From contig NZ_FOVU01000006.1 of the NCBI RefSeq assembly GCF_900115265.1, forward strand, positions 338,226-402,225: a stretch of 64,000 nt of DNA. The letters are read 5' to 3'. The position numbers were made by a program, and so were the translations under genes. Below, piece by piece: positions 33,952 to 42,663 of the stretch. Each line of letters begins with the position of its first letter. Within the stretch, counting starts at the first letter, position 1. Source of the DNA: Bradyrhizobium sp. Ghvi. Its GTDB lineage: Bacteria; Pseudomonadota; Alphaproteobacteria; Rhizobiales; Xanthobacteraceae. Below the pieces are notes generated by a model. That model had not been told where the DNA came from. It searched no databases and was given only the letters and a program-made list of their open reading frames with translations.

Positions 33952-34053
33952 TGGTCTCAAACCTGTTGTCCCGGAACGAACTGACCATGCAGGTTGCGCC
34001 GAGGCAAGCTTTGTTCGTACATGGATCGCAACAGACACATCAAGGGAAACGCC

Positions 34054-35394
34054 ATGGCGAGCACCGTTTTCGATTCCGTCCTGTTCCGCGACATGTTCGG
34101 CACGGCCGAGATGCGCGCGGTGTTTTCGGACGAAGCGCTGGTCGGCCGTTATCTGGAAACGGAGGCGGCGCTTGCGCGGGCGCAAGGCCGCGCCGGCGTG
34201 GTGCCGAAGGATGCGGCGGCCGCCATCGATGCCGCCTCGCGCGCCATCAAGCTCGATTTCGACAAGCTGCGCCACGAGACCGAGATCGTCGGCTATCCGA
34301 TCCTGCCGCTGGTGCATCAATTGTCCGAGGCCGCCGGCGAGGCCGGCCGCTACGTGCATTGGGGCGCGACCACGCAGGACATCATGGACACCGCCAACGT
34401 GCTGCAGATCCGCGCCGCGCTCGACATCGTCGCGCGCGACCTTGGGGAGTTGCGCACCATCCTCGCCGATCTCGCTCGCAAGCATCGCGACACGCCGATG
34501 GCCGGCCGCACCCATCTGCAGCAGGCGCTGCCGGTCACCTTCGGCTACAAGGTCGCGATCTGGCTGTCCTCGATCGACCGGCATATCGAACGTGTCGAGC
34601 AGGCGCGGCCGCGCATCCTGCTCGGCGAGTTCTCCGGCGCCGCCGGCACGCTCGCTTCAGTCGGCGAGGGCGGGCTGGAGATGCAGCGCCTGTTCTGCGA
34701 GGAGCTCGGCCTCAATCAGCCGCCGATCACCTGGCATGTCGCGCGTGACGGCATTGCCGAGGCGGTGGCGCTGCTCGGCCTCATCACGGGGACGCTCGGC
34801 AAGATCGCAACCGACGTGATGCTGATGTGCGCGACCGAGTTCGGCGAGCTGTCCGAGCCCTTCGTCCATGGCCGCGGCGCGTCCTCCACCATGCCGCAGA
34901 AGCGCAATCCGATCTCGAGCGAGCTGATGCTCGCCGCCGCCAAGGCCGTGCGCCAGCACGTCGCCACCATGCTCGACGGCATGATCCACGATTTCGAGCG
35001 CGCCACCGGTCCCTGGCATCTGGAATGGGTATCGCTGCCGGAGAGCTTTCTGCTCACCGCGTCCTCGCTTGCGAACGCCAGGTTCATGCTGGCCGGCCTC
35101 GTCGTGCATGAGAGCCGCATGCGCGCCAATCTCGGCCTGACCCACGGCCTCATCGTCGCCGAAGCCGTGATGATGGCGGCGGCGCCGAAGCTCGGGCGGC
35201 AACACGCGCATGACGTCGTTTACGATGCCTGCCGCAGGGCGATCGAGCAGGGCGGCGATCTCGCCGACATCCTGTCCGGCGTCCCCGAGATCGTCACCGC
35301 GGTCGGCGGCATCGACGCCATCCGCCGCCATTGCGACCCCGCCAATTATCTCGGCCTCTCCGGCCAGATGGTCGATCGCGTGCTGGGCGGCTGA
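34054..35394 (+). CDS. Fumarase/aspartase-superfamily lyase (PcaB/PurB-like)
   Basis: 446 aa, ATG at 34054 after AAGGGAAACGCC. The class II fumarase superfamily shows in HWGATTQDIMDTANVLQIR, GRTHLQQALPVTFGYK, and the signature SSTMPQKRNPISSE. These enzymes form homotetramers and remove fumarate or a similar group from a carboxylated substrate. The sequence is closest by eye to 3-carboxy-cis,cis-muconate cycloisomerase (PcaB)-type proteins, with adenylosuccinate lyase as the other choice; without pca genes nearby neither can be confirmed. Terminator immediately after. Confidence 0.85.
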   Translation: MASTVFDSVLFRDMFGTAEMRAVFSDEALVGRYLETEAALARAQGRAGVVPKDAAAAIDAASRAIKLDFDKLRHETEIVGYPILPLVHQLSEAAGEAGRYVHWGATTQDIMDTANVLQIRAALDIVARDLGELRTILADLARKHRDTPMAGRTHLQQALPVTFGYKVAIWLSSIDRHIERVEQARPRILLGEFSGAAGTLASVGEGGLEMQRLFCEELGLNQPPITWHVARDGIAEAVALLGLITGTLGKIATDVMLMCATEFGELSEPFVHGRGASSTMPQKRNPISSELMLAAAKAVRQHVATMLDGMIHDFERATGPWHLEWVSLPESFLLTASSLANARFMLAGLVVHESRMRANLGLTHGLIVAEAVMMAAAPKLGRQHAHDVVYDACRRAIEQGGDLADILSGVPEIVTAVGGIDAIRRHCDPANYLGLSGQMVDRVLGG

Positions 35395-35416
35395 CCCTAT
35401 CGCCTTTCCCAATACG

Positions 35417-35446
35417 AAAAAGGCTCCGGCGTGACCGGGGCCTTTT
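35417..35446. terminator. Bidirectional terminator between convergent genes
   Basis: AAAAGGCTCCGG / CCGGGGCCTTTT stem with one G-T pair, giving U runs on both transcripts. It serves the lyase (plus) and the L,D-transpeptidase (minus, stop at 35474). Confidence 0.88.
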
Positions 35447-35473
35447 GCGTTCAAATCGAGCTTACAGCGTCGC

Positions 35474-36169
35474 CTACCGAAGCTCGGCGCGGCGCTCGGT
35501 CATCGGCAGCACGATCACCTTGGTGCCGACGCTGACGCGGGAGTAGAGGTCGGAGACGTCGTCATTGGTCAGGCGGATGCAGCCGGAGGAGACGTGCTTG
35601 CCGATCGTGTCGGGGGCGTTGGTGCCGTGGATCCGGTAGACGGTGCCGCCGAGATACATGGCGCGGGCCCCTAACGGGTTGCCGGGGCCGCCGGCCATAT
35701 GGCGCGGCAGATAGGGCTGGCGCTGGATCATTTCCGGTGGCGGGGTCCAATCCGGCCACTCGGCCTTCTTGGTCACCGACTGGGTGCCGGACCAGGTGAA
35801 GCCGTCGCGGCCGACGCCGATGCCGTAGCGGATGGCCTGGCCGCCTCCGAGCACATAATAGAGATAGGTGTTGGGCGTATCGATGATGATGGTGCCCGGC
35901 GCCTCGCGCGTTGCATAGGAGACGGTCTGGCGGCGGAAGCGCGCCGGCGTCTCGGCGACGTCCTGGTCTTCAGAGGGCGCGGCCTGGTAGGTCGGCGCCT
36001 GATAGGGCTGATAAGGCTGCGGCGCGGTCATCACTGGTAGCGGCGGAAAGAACGGGAAGAGCTGCACGGGTGCGGCCTTGGCCGGGCCGGTGAGCGCGAT
36101 TGCGGAGATCGCGGCTGCGCCAAAAGCAACGGCGCGCGAATACGTTTTGAACGTGTCCAGACTGAACAT
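35474..36169 (-). CDS. L,D-transpeptidase (YkuD domain), secreted
   Basis: 231 aa. ATG at 36169 after CAGGGGCGATC. A signal peptide ends near TGPAKA (about residue 32). A Pro/Gln/Tyr-rich linker follows, then the YkuD catalytic domain: PGTIIIDTPNTYLYYVLGGGQAIRYGIGVG and the catalytic HGTNAPDTIGKHVSSGCIRL, with His, Ser and the nucleophilic Cys in SGCIRL. The enzyme makes 3-3 cross-links in peptidoglycan or attaches proteins to it in the periplasm. It converges on the lyase and is divergent from the glycosyltransferase at 36444. Confidence 0.93.
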   Translation of the reverse strand: MFSLDTFKTYSRAVAFGAAAISAIALTGPAKAAPVQLFPFFPPLPVMTAPQPYQPYQAPTYQAAPSEDQDVAETPARFRRQTVSYATREAPGTIIIDTPNTYLYYVLGGGQAIRYGIGVGRDGFTWSGTQSVTKKAEWPDWTPPPEMIQRQPYLPRHMAGGPGNPLGARAMYLGGTVYRIHGTNAPDTIGKHVSSGCIRLTNDDVSDLYSRVSVGTKVIVLPMTERRAELR

Positions 36170-36443
36170 GTGATCGCCCCTGTTTGCTCGGTGTTTCTTG
36201 GTCACCTGGCACCGTTTCGGTGCTCCGTTGCCTAAACTCCTAGCGGCAAAAGGTTTCGGGACGTTTCCGCGGAAAACCGAAAACGGTTTCGTCGCGGAAA
36301 GGATTGTTTCATGACAGTTTCGTGGCCGCAGGGGGCCGTTAACGAACAAAACAATGGGCCGACACTTCTGTGACGTCACACGCCTGAAATATCCTTCGTT
36401 GATGGTCGGTGCCTGAGAATCATCAAACTCTCGGGATTTCCCC

Positions 36444-37496
36444 ATGCGGGTATTGATCGCGACCGACGCCTGGCATCCGCAGGTCAATGGCGTGGTGCGG
36501 ACGCTGACCTCGCTGGCGAACGCGGCCAAGGCCCTCGATGTCGAGATCGAGTTCCTGACGCCGGATGGCTTCCGATCTTGGCCGCTGCCGACCTATCCGG
36601 GCCTGCGCATCGCGCTGCCCTCGGCCCGGGAGATCGCGCGACGGATCGAGAAGTGCGCGCCGGACGCGCTGCATATCGCCACCGAAGGCCCGATCGGTTG
36701 GGCAGTCCGGGCCTATTGCCGCCGCAACCGGCTTGCCTTCACCAGCTCCTACACCACGCGCTTTCCCGAATACGTCTCGGTACGGACCGGCATTCCGGCT
36801 GCCGTCGGTTACGCCGTGCTGCGGCACTTCCACGATGCAGCCGCCATGACCATGGTGGCGACGCCGTCGCTGCGGCAGGAGCTTGCAGGCCGCGGCTTCA
36901 AGCGGCTCGGCTTCTGGGGGCGCGGCGTCGACACCGAGCTGTTCCATCCAGATAGTCCGGCAAAGCTCGACCTGCCGGGTCCGATTTTCATGACCATGGG
37001 CCGCGTCGCCGTGGAGAAGAATCTCGAGGCGTTCCTCGCGCTCGATCTGCCCGGCACCAAGGTCGTCGTCGGCGACGGTCCGCAGAAGGCGGCGCTCGAG
37101 AAGAAATATCCCGATGTCGTCTTCCTCGGCGAAAAGAAGGGCGCGGATCTCACCGCGCATCTAGCAGCCGCTGACGTTTTCGTGTTTCCGAGTCTCACCG
37201 ATACCTTTGGCGTCGTGCAGCTCGAGGCGCTCGCCTGCGGCACGCCCGTTGCGGCGTTTCCAGTGACGGGTCCGAAGGACGTCATCGCCGACCATCCGAT
37301 CGGCGCGATCGACAATGATCTGCGCGCCGCATGCCTGCGCGCGCTCACCATGTCGCGCGAGACCTGCCGAAACTTTGCGCTGGAGCGCTCCTGGGAGAAC
37401 AGCGCGCGCCAGTTCGTCGGAAACCTCACCTCACTTCAGCCCAGCCGTGCCTTGCGCGCCTCGCCTCGCATGGCGCGGCGGCCGGTGCGCGGCTGA
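36444..37496 (+). CDS. Glycosyltransferase family 4/1 (GDP-mannose-type)
   Basis: 350 aa, ATG at 36444. A GT-B fold: N-terminal MRVLIATDAWHPQVNGVVRTL, with HIATEGPIGWAVRAYC and FTSSYTTRFPEYV, and a C-terminal donor domain with FMTMGRVAVEKNLEAFL, VVGDGPQKAAL, and the EX7E region VFPSLTDTFGVVQLEALACGTPVAAF. The set matches retaining alpha-glycosyltransferases using GDP-mannose or UDP-sugars (MgtA-like). With a lipid N-methyltransferase next, a lipid acceptor is likely, though not shown. First gene of the plus-strand lipid group, 32 nt before the next. Confidence 0.88.
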   Translation: MRVLIATDAWHPQVNGVVRTLTSLANAAKALDVEIEFLTPDGFRSWPLPTYPGLRIALPSAREIARRIEKCAPDALHIATEGPIGWAVRAYCRRNRLAFTSSYTTRFPEYVSVRTGIPAAVGYAVLRHFHDAAAMTMVATPSLRQELAGRGFKRLGFWGRGVDTELFHPDSPAKLDLPGPIFMTMGRVAVEKNLEAFLALDLPGTKVVVGDGPQKAALEKKYPDVVFLGEKKGADLTAHLAAADVFVFPSLTDTFGVVQLEALACGTPVAAFPVTGPKDVIADHPIGAIDNDLRAACLRALTMSRETCRNFALERSWENSARQFVGNLTSLQPSRALRASPRMARRPVRG

Positions 37497-37528
37497 TCCA
37501 TATTTGACCCACAGCGAGAACCTCATCG

Positions 37529-38218
37529 ATGGCTAAGATCATGAACCTTGACGGCACCCAGCAGCTCGACCTCACCCGCGGCACGGTCGAGCAGGCCTAT
37601 GACCGCTGGGCGCCGGTCTACGATCTCGTGTTCGGCGGTGTGTTCGCCAAGGGCCGGCAGGCGGCGATCGCGGCGACCAACAAGATCGGCGGGCGCGTGC
37701 TCGAGGTCGGCGTCGGCACCGGCATCTCGCTGCCGCTTTATGCGCCGAACCTGCGCATCTTCGGCACCGACATCTCGGAAGCGATGCTCGACAAGGCGCG
37801 CCGTCGCGTCAAGGAGGGCAATTTGAAGAATGTGGAAGGCCTCGCGGTGATGGACGCCGAGAAGCTCGAATTCCCCGACAATTCCTTCGACGTCGTAATG
37901 GCGCAATATGTCGTCACGGCCGTGCCGAATCCGGAGAAGGCGCTCGACGAATTCGCTCGCGTGCTGCGTCCCGGCGGCGAGCTGATCATCCTCACCCGCG
38001 TCAGCGCCGACACCGGCATGCGCCGGTTCATCGAGCAGAAGCTGCAGCCGGTGGTGCGTCCGCTCGGCTTCCGCACCGCCGAGTTCGCCTGGTCGCGCTA
38101 TGCCAAATGGCTCGCCGGCGCCAAGGGCGTCGAGCTCGCCGAACGCCGTCTGATACCGCCGCTCGGCCATTTCTCGCTGGTGCGCTTCCGCAAGGTCGAT
38201 ATCGCCAAGGCGGCCTGA
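37529..38218 (+). CDS. SAM-dependent phospholipid N-methyltransferase (PmtA/PmtX-like)
   Basis: 229 aa, ATG at 37529. Class I methyltransferase: EVGVGTGISLPLY (59-71) binds SAM, FGTDISEAMLDKARRR is the acidic loop, and MAQYVVTAVPNPEKALDEFARVLRPGGELIIL the post-II region. The sequence is of the Rhodobacter-type PE N-methyltransferase group, of which Bradyrhizobium has several (Pmt family, established knowledge); these methylate phosphatidylethanolamine on the way to phosphatidylcholine. The assignment by eye is strong to family, moderate to substrate. The nearby psd gene makes the PE substrate. Confidence 0.8.
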   Translation: MAKIMNLDGTQQLDLTRGTVEQAYDRWAPVYDLVFGGVFAKGRQAAIAATNKIGGRVLEVGVGTGISLPLYAPNLRIFGTDISEAMLDKARRRVKEGNLKNVEGLAVMDAEKLEFPDNSFDVVMAQYVVTAVPNPEKALDEFARVLRPGGELIILTRVSADTGMRRFIEQKLQPVVRPLGFRTAEFAWSRYAKWLAGAKGVELAERRLIPPLGHFSLVRFRKVDIAKAA

Positions 38219-38369
38219 ACAACGCTGGGGAGCGGCGGCGCACTCCGTCGTTCACGCGTTCGCGTGCGTCACCGCGTCGCTGCGCGTCGTCACATGACAA
38301 AATGATGATGTCACACCGCGTACATCGAATCTCTGTAAATCCCGAACCCGAAGCATTTTGGGGGAGAGC

Positions 38370-39029
38370 ATGATCAAGAATTATCTCGAGCAGCTGCGGA
38401 TCCAGCGCTGGGACGACCATCGCTACTATCACCACAGCCGCATCAATCAGAGCCTGCACTTCATCAGCGCGCTGAGCTTTCTCTTCGCCTATGTCTGGCT
38501 GTTCGTCGATCCCGTGATCTCGGCGCTGGTCGGCTGGCTGATCTCGATGACCTCGCGCCAGGCCGGTCACTTCTTCTTCGAGCCGCACGATTACGACCAC
38601 ATCAACCAGGCGACGCACGAATACAAGGAAGAGATCAAGGTCGGCTACAACCTTCAGCGCAAGGTCGTGCTGATGGCGATCTGGGCGGCCTCGCCGCTGG
38701 TGCTGTTCGCAGATCCGACGCTGTTCGGCCTGTTCACGCCCTGGGCGAGCGCGACCGACTTCATGCGGCAGGTTGCCAAGATCTGGCTGGTGGTCGGGGG
38801 CGGCGGTCTTTTGTTCCGCACCGTGCACCTGTTCTTCATCCGCGACGTCGAGACCGGCCTCGTCTGGATGACCAAGATCCTGACCGATCCGTTCCACGAC
38901 CTCATGCTCTATCGCGGCGCTCCACTCGCCCTGATGCGTGGCGAACTGATGGACCCCGGCCTGCATCTCAACCCCGAGCATACGCTGGGCCTGATTGCTG
39001 AGCCCGCGCTGGAAGAGCAGCACGCCTGA
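38370..39029 (+). CDS. Mpo1/DUF962-like membrane protein (tentative)
   Basis: 219 aa, ATG at 38370 after TTGGGGGAGAGC. Three or four hydrophobic segments (about 31-60 as two, 97-113, 137-155). The first part has a set of histidines: DHRYYHHSRINQSLHFIS, then TSRQAGHFFFEPHDYDH. This matches the pattern H-x-x-x-N-x-x-x-H plus Q-x-G-H-x-x-F-E of the Mpo1 (DUF962) family, an iron enzyme that shortens 2-hydroxy fatty acids. If the link holds, it would be a lipid-modifying oxygenase. The call rests on pattern alone and the length and C-terminus differ from what I remember. Confidence 0.5.
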   Translation: MIKNYLEQLRIQRWDDHRYYHHSRINQSLHFISALSFLFAYVWLFVDPVISALVGWLISMTSRQAGHFFFEPHDYDHINQATHEYKEEIKVGYNLQRKVVLMAIWAASPLVLFADPTLFGLFTPWASATDFMRQVAKIWLVVGGGGLLFRTVHLFFIRDVETGLVWMTKILTDPFHDLMLYRGAPLALMRGELMDPGLHLNPEHTLGLIAEPALEEQHA

Positions 39030-39070
39030 GCACGCTGCCCCGAGCAAACACTCCGATGCCTGATGGTTAC

Positions 39071-39204
39071 GTCATGCCCGGCTTTGTGCCGGGCATCCAC
39101 GTCTTGGAGGTTGCTGCAAGCGCCGTCATTCCGGGGCGGCTCGAAGAGCCGAACCCGGAATCTCGAGATTCCGGGTTCGATGCCTTGCATCGCCCCGGAA
39201 TGAC
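39071..39204. repeat. Palindromic repeats, GTCATGCCC half copy and GTCATTCCGGGGC family copy 2
   Basis: 39071-39104 is half of a GTCATGCCCGG element (GCTTTGTGCCGGGCATCCA). 39125-39204 is a compact copy of the GTCATTCCGGGGC family, with near-perfect palindromic core CGAACCCGGAATCTCGAG / ATTCCGGGTTCG. Confidence 0.8.
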
Positions 39205-39226
39205 GGTTGTGGTGTGGGGAAGAGCC

Positions 39227-40891
39227 TCAGCGCCCAAATCGCTTGGTCAGCATCTCTTTCAAGATCTGCCGCTTGATATTCTTGTTGGTGAGCGCGCCGT
39301 CGTGCCACCAGAAGCCATCGGCCTTCATCTTCTCGGCGGCGCGGACGAAGCGGTCGGCGACCTCAGTGAAGTCGGCGTCGGTGTAGTTGAGGCTGAAGAT
39401 CAGCCGGCCGGTGCCGACCCAGCTCAGCGCCAGCCCCTCGGCGCGCAGGTAATATTGCAGCATCCAGTTGTAGCGGGACGGAATGGTGTATTTCACCGTC
39501 CAGATCGACGAGAAATTGGCGAACCGCACCGGGAGGTCGGCATCGCTCATCATCTGGTTGAGCTTCTGCACGCGACCGTTCCAGGTCGCGTCGAGATCGT
39601 CATAAATGGCGCGGAAATTCGGGCTGGCGAGCCGGCTCAAAAACTCGTCCATCGCCGTCATGACGTAAGGGTGCGAGTTGAAGGTGCCGCGCGCGAAGCA
39701 GATGTCGGCGGGGCGATCGTCGCGGAAGCGGCGCATCAATTCGCGCTTGCCGCAGACCACGCCGACCGGCAGACCACCGGCGAGGCTCTTGCCGTAAGTC
39801 ACCATGTCGGCCTTGACGCCGAAATATTCCTGGGCGCCGCCGACGGCGAGACGGAAGCCGACGAACACCTCGTCGAAGATCAGCACGATGCCGCGCCGGT
39901 CACAGACTTCGCGCAGCTTCTTCAGCCACGCCGTGTAAGCCGCGCGATCAAAATTGCCGCCGCGGGAGGAATCGACCAGCGAGGAATCGCCGGGCGCGTT
40001 GACGTTCGGATGCAGGCCTTGCAGCGGATTGACCAGCACGCAGGCGATGTCCTTGCGCGTGCCCAGCACATGCAACGTCTTCTCCGACATCTCGGAGAGC
40101 GTATAGGTCTCGTGTGCGGGAATTGGATTGCCGACGCCGGGCTGCACGTCGCCCCACCAGCCGTGATAGGCGCCGGCGAAACGGACGAGATGCGTGCGCT
40201 TGGTGTGGTAGCGCGCCAGCCGCACCGCCTGCATCACGGCTTCAGTGCCGGACATGTGAAACGAGACCTCGTCGAGACCAGAGATCTTGCAGAGCCGCTG
40301 GACGTTCTCGAGGATGACGGGGTGATAGGGGCCGAGCACGGGACCGAGCGCATGCGCACGTTTCTCGGAGCCCTCGATGCACTCCTTGTAGAAGTCGTTG
40401 CCGAAGATGTTGACGCCGTAGGACCCCGTGAGGTCATACGAAATGTTGCCGTCGACATCGGTCACGGTGACGCCGCTCGACGAATCCATGAAGGTCGAGG
40501 TGCCCAGATGTTCGCGGACGAGCCGCGAGAACTGGAACGGCACGCGATAGCTTTCGGTGAAGTTGAGGTCCGAGATGGACTCGGCCGCTTGCTGCGTCAT
40601 CGCACGGCCCTTGGGGTAGCGCTCGGCGTAGAGAGCAGCGAGCCGGAAGAAAGCGTCCTTGCGCTGCTTCACCACGTCATCAGGTGCACCATCGCAGCCG
40701 AAATATTTGTCGCCATCGAACTCGTAGAAGGGCAGCAGCTTTGCCACCCGACGCGACATCTTGGAGTGGCCGGCGAGCGAGCGGTGCTTGGCGCGGGACA
40801 GTTCGACCCGCGCCTTGATCTTCGGGAGGACGGCGGCAGCGGATGCTGCGGCGGCCACGGACATCGAGAGAATCGGGAGTGTCGTTTCCAT
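39227..40891 (-). CDS. Class III aminotransferase (glutamate-1-semialdehyde mutase-like), long
   Basis: 554 aa, ATG at 40891. PLP fold of the class III aminotransferases: FHMSGTEAVMQAVRLAR (211-227), FAGAYHGWWGD, FDEVFVGFR (Asp340), and the PLP Lys368 in TYGKSLAGGLPVGVVCG. The first 110 residues are an extra N-terminal region with a hydrophobic start (LPILSMSVAAAASAAAVL) and a charged helix; plain GSA mutase has about 430 residues. The substrate is unknown. The gene is divergent from phosphatidylserine decarboxylase across only 35 nt, which implies shared control and a role with lipids or amino-lipids. Confidence 0.85.
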   Translation of the reverse strand: METTLPILSMSVAAAASAAAVLPKIKARVELSRAKHRSLAGHSKMSRRVAKLLPFYEFDGDKYFGCDGAPDDVVKQRKDAFFRLAALYAERYPKGRAMTQQAAESISDLNFTESYRVPFQFSRLVREHLGTSTFMDSSSGVTVTDVDGNISYDLTGSYGVNIFGNDFYKECIEGSEKRAHALGPVLGPYHPVILENVQRLCKISGLDEVSFHMSGTEAVMQAVRLARYHTKRTHLVRFAGAYHGWWGDVQPGVGNPIPAHETYTLSEMSEKTLHVLGTRKDIACVLVNPLQGLHPNVNAPGDSSLVDSSRGGNFDRAAYTAWLKKLREVCDRRGIVLIFDEVFVGFRLAVGGAQEYFGVKADMVTYGKSLAGGLPVGVVCGKRELMRRFRDDRPADICFARGTFNSHPYVMTAMDEFLSRLASPNFRAIYDDLDATWNGRVQKLNQMMSDADLPVRFANFSSIWTVKYTIPSRYNWMLQYYLRAEGLALSWVGTGRLIFSLNYTDADFTEVADRFVRAAEKMKADGFWWHDGALTNKNIKRQILKEMLTKRFGR

Positions 40892-40926
40892 GACAACCAG
40901 CGCTAAACCTGTGAGCTGACAGATTC

Positions 40927-41790
40927 ATGACAGTCAAAGCCCTCATCGCCTCTTTCACCCAGCAGGAAGACCTCAACTTCCTGTTGACCAACCGCATCCC
41001 TCGCGCGGGCCTCACCCGCTTCATGGGCTGGTTCTCCAAGATCAGGAATCCGCTGGTGCGGGATTTTTCCATCGCGCTGTGGAAGCTGTTCTCCGACCTC
41101 GACCTGTCGGAGGCGCGCAAGACCCATTTCACGAGCTTGCACGATTGCTTCACGCGCGAGCTGAAGCCGGGACTTCGGCCTTTTGATCCGGATCCGTCAG
41201 TGGTTGCGAGTCCCTCCGACGGCATTGTTGGTGCCCACGGCCGGATCGCGGATACCGAGCTGTTCCAGGTCAAGGGCGCTCCCTATTCGCTGCTCGATCT
41301 GCTCGGCGATCCCGCACTCGTCGACCAGCACCGCGACGGCAGCTTTGTCACGCTGCGGCTGACCTCGAGCATGTATCACCGTTTCCACGCGCCCTATGAC
41401 GCGCATATCGAGCGCGTCACGCTGATCCACGGCGATGTCTGGAACGTCAACCCGATCGCCTTGAAGAGAGTCGAGCGCCTGTTCTGCAAGAATGAGCGCG
41501 CGGTGATCCGCACGCGTTTGTCCACCGGCGAAGCGGTGACACTGGTGCCGGTCGCCGCGATCCTGGTTGCCAGCATCCGGCTGCATTTCCTCGACATGGT
41601 GCTGAACGCGCAGACCAAGGGACCGGTCAACTTTCCTTGCGACGTCAACGTGGCCAAGGGCGAGGAGCTCGGCTGGTTCGAGCACGGCTCGACCATCATC
41701 ATCCTCGCGCCCGGCGACTTTTCGTTCTGCGACGGGATCACCGAAGGAACGCGTATTCGCGCAGGTCAGGCGCTGCTTCGGCGGAGCTAG
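40927..41790 (+). CDS. psd: Phosphatidylserine decarboxylase
   Basis: 287 aa, ATG at 40927. The enzyme decarboxylates phosphatidylserine to phosphatidylethanolamine at the membrane. The catalytic parts are present: SPSDG with Asp98, YHRFHAPYD with the His pair (His151, His154), and the processing site WFEHGSTIIIL, where cleavage before Ser255 of the GST motif creates the pyruvoyl group. N-terminal NRIPRAGLTRFMGWFSKI and FTRELKPGLRPFD are also family blocks. It supplies PE, the substrate of the methyltransferase 2.7 kb upstream. Divergent from the aminotransferase. Confidence 0.93.
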   Translation: MTVKALIASFTQQEDLNFLLTNRIPRAGLTRFMGWFSKIRNPLVRDFSIALWKLFSDLDLSEARKTHFTSLHDCFTRELKPGLRPFDPDPSVVASPSDGIVGAHGRIADTELFQVKGAPYSLLDLLGDPALVDQHRDGSFVTLRLTSSMYHRFHAPYDAHIERVTLIHGDVWNVNPIALKRVERLFCKNERAVIRTRLSTGEAVTLVPVAAILVASIRLHFLDMVLNAQTKGPVNFPCDVNVAKGEELGWFEHGSTIIILAPGDFSFCDGITEGTRIRAGQALLRRS

Positions 41791-41858
41791 TCTTCATTCC
41801 GCCGTGTCGGGCGCCTATATCGCCTGCGGAGACGGTCAGACGATACGACAGGATTGTG

Positions 41859-42428
41859 ATGGCGCGAGCGCCGGTGATGGCGGCAGGTGGGATTGTGCTG
41901 CGGAGTGGCGAGGCGCCGCTGATTGCCGTCGTGCGGCAGCGCAAGCGCAATGAATGGGTGCTGCCCAAGGGCAAGCTCGACGACGGCGAGACGCCGAAAG
42001 AGGCCGCGCACCGCGAGGTGCTGGAGGAGACCGGCCATGACGTCGCCATTCACGAATTCCTGGGTACGCTGGTCTACCAGTCGGGCGGGCGCTCGAAAGT
42101 CGTGCATTTCTGGCGGATGGAGGCCGAGGGCGGCCCGGTCCGCAAGCTGATGAGCGACATCAAGGCGGTCGACTGGCTGACGTTGGACGACGCGCTTGCG
42201 CGTCTGTCGCGCGAATATGAGCGTGCGTTCCTCACCCAGGTCGGTCCGATCGCAATCGCGGCGGCGGGGCTCATGCCTGCGACGGCGACGGAGCCGACGC
42301 CCACGCTGGTGGCCGATGATATCGATGCCGCCTTGCAGACGTTGACGCCCGCCGAAGCCGCCTCGGTCGACGAACTCAGGCATGGCCTGTTGCAGAAGGT
42401 GCGAGCCTGGTTGCGCGGCGAGGCGTGA
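41859..42428 (+). CDS. Nudix hydrolase
   Basis: 189 aa, ATG at 41859 after ACAGGATTGTG. The Nudix box spans 38-60 (GKLDDGETPKEAAHREVLEETGH), matching G-x5-E-x7-RE-U-x-EE-x-G-U in full. The N-terminal VMAAGGIVLRSGEAPLIAVVRQ and the Trp after LPKGK belong to the core. The C-terminal 80 residues are an extra, charged extension. The substrate, likely a nucleoside diphosphate linked to something, is not evident. It lies 68 nt after psd and may share its transcript. Confidence 0.9.
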   Translation: MARAPVMAAGGIVLRSGEAPLIAVVRQRKRNEWVLPKGKLDDGETPKEAAHREVLEETGHDVAIHEFLGTLVYQSGGRSKVVHFWRMEAEGGPVRKLMSDIKAVDWLTLDDALARLSREYERAFLTQVGPIAIAAAGLMPATATEPTPTLVADDIDAALQTLTPAEAASVDELRHGLLQKVRAWLRGEA

Positions 42429-42456
42429 GGTTTTCCGCTCGTCTCTCTCCACGCCG

Positions 42457-42655
42457 TCATTGCGAGCGCAGCGAAGAGGCACGCTGACGCTGCACCTCTT
42501 CCCCTGTGGGCCCCTTGTGCGAGAGGGTGGCTCGCCGCGTAAGGCGAGACGGGTGAGGGGTGTCTCTCCGCGCTGGAATCTCTTCATCAGAGCTTGCTGA
42601 AGCAACCCCTCATCCGGCGCTTCGCGCCACCTTCTCCCACAAGGGGAGAAGGAAG
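42457..42655. repeat. Composite palindromic repeat
   Basis: GTCATTGCGAGCGCAGCGAAG at the left, then CCTCTTCCCCTGTGGGCCCC and GGGTGAGGGGTG, mirrored at the right by CCCCTCATCCGG and CCCACAAGGGGAGAAGG. It reads as a long inverted repeat with an unrelated half element at its left end. Confidence 0.75.
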
Positions 42656-42663
42656 AAAGCGAA

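Noticed and set aside
36170..36443. Small hairpin AAACCG/CGGTTT near 36275 as regulatory element
   Set aside because: Only 6 bp of stem and no context; chance cannot be excluded.
39056..40906. A 616-codon open frame opposite the aminotransferase gene
   Set aside because: The opposite strand carries a complete class III aminotransferase with all PLP motifs; this frame starts inside a repeat and has no recognisable domain.
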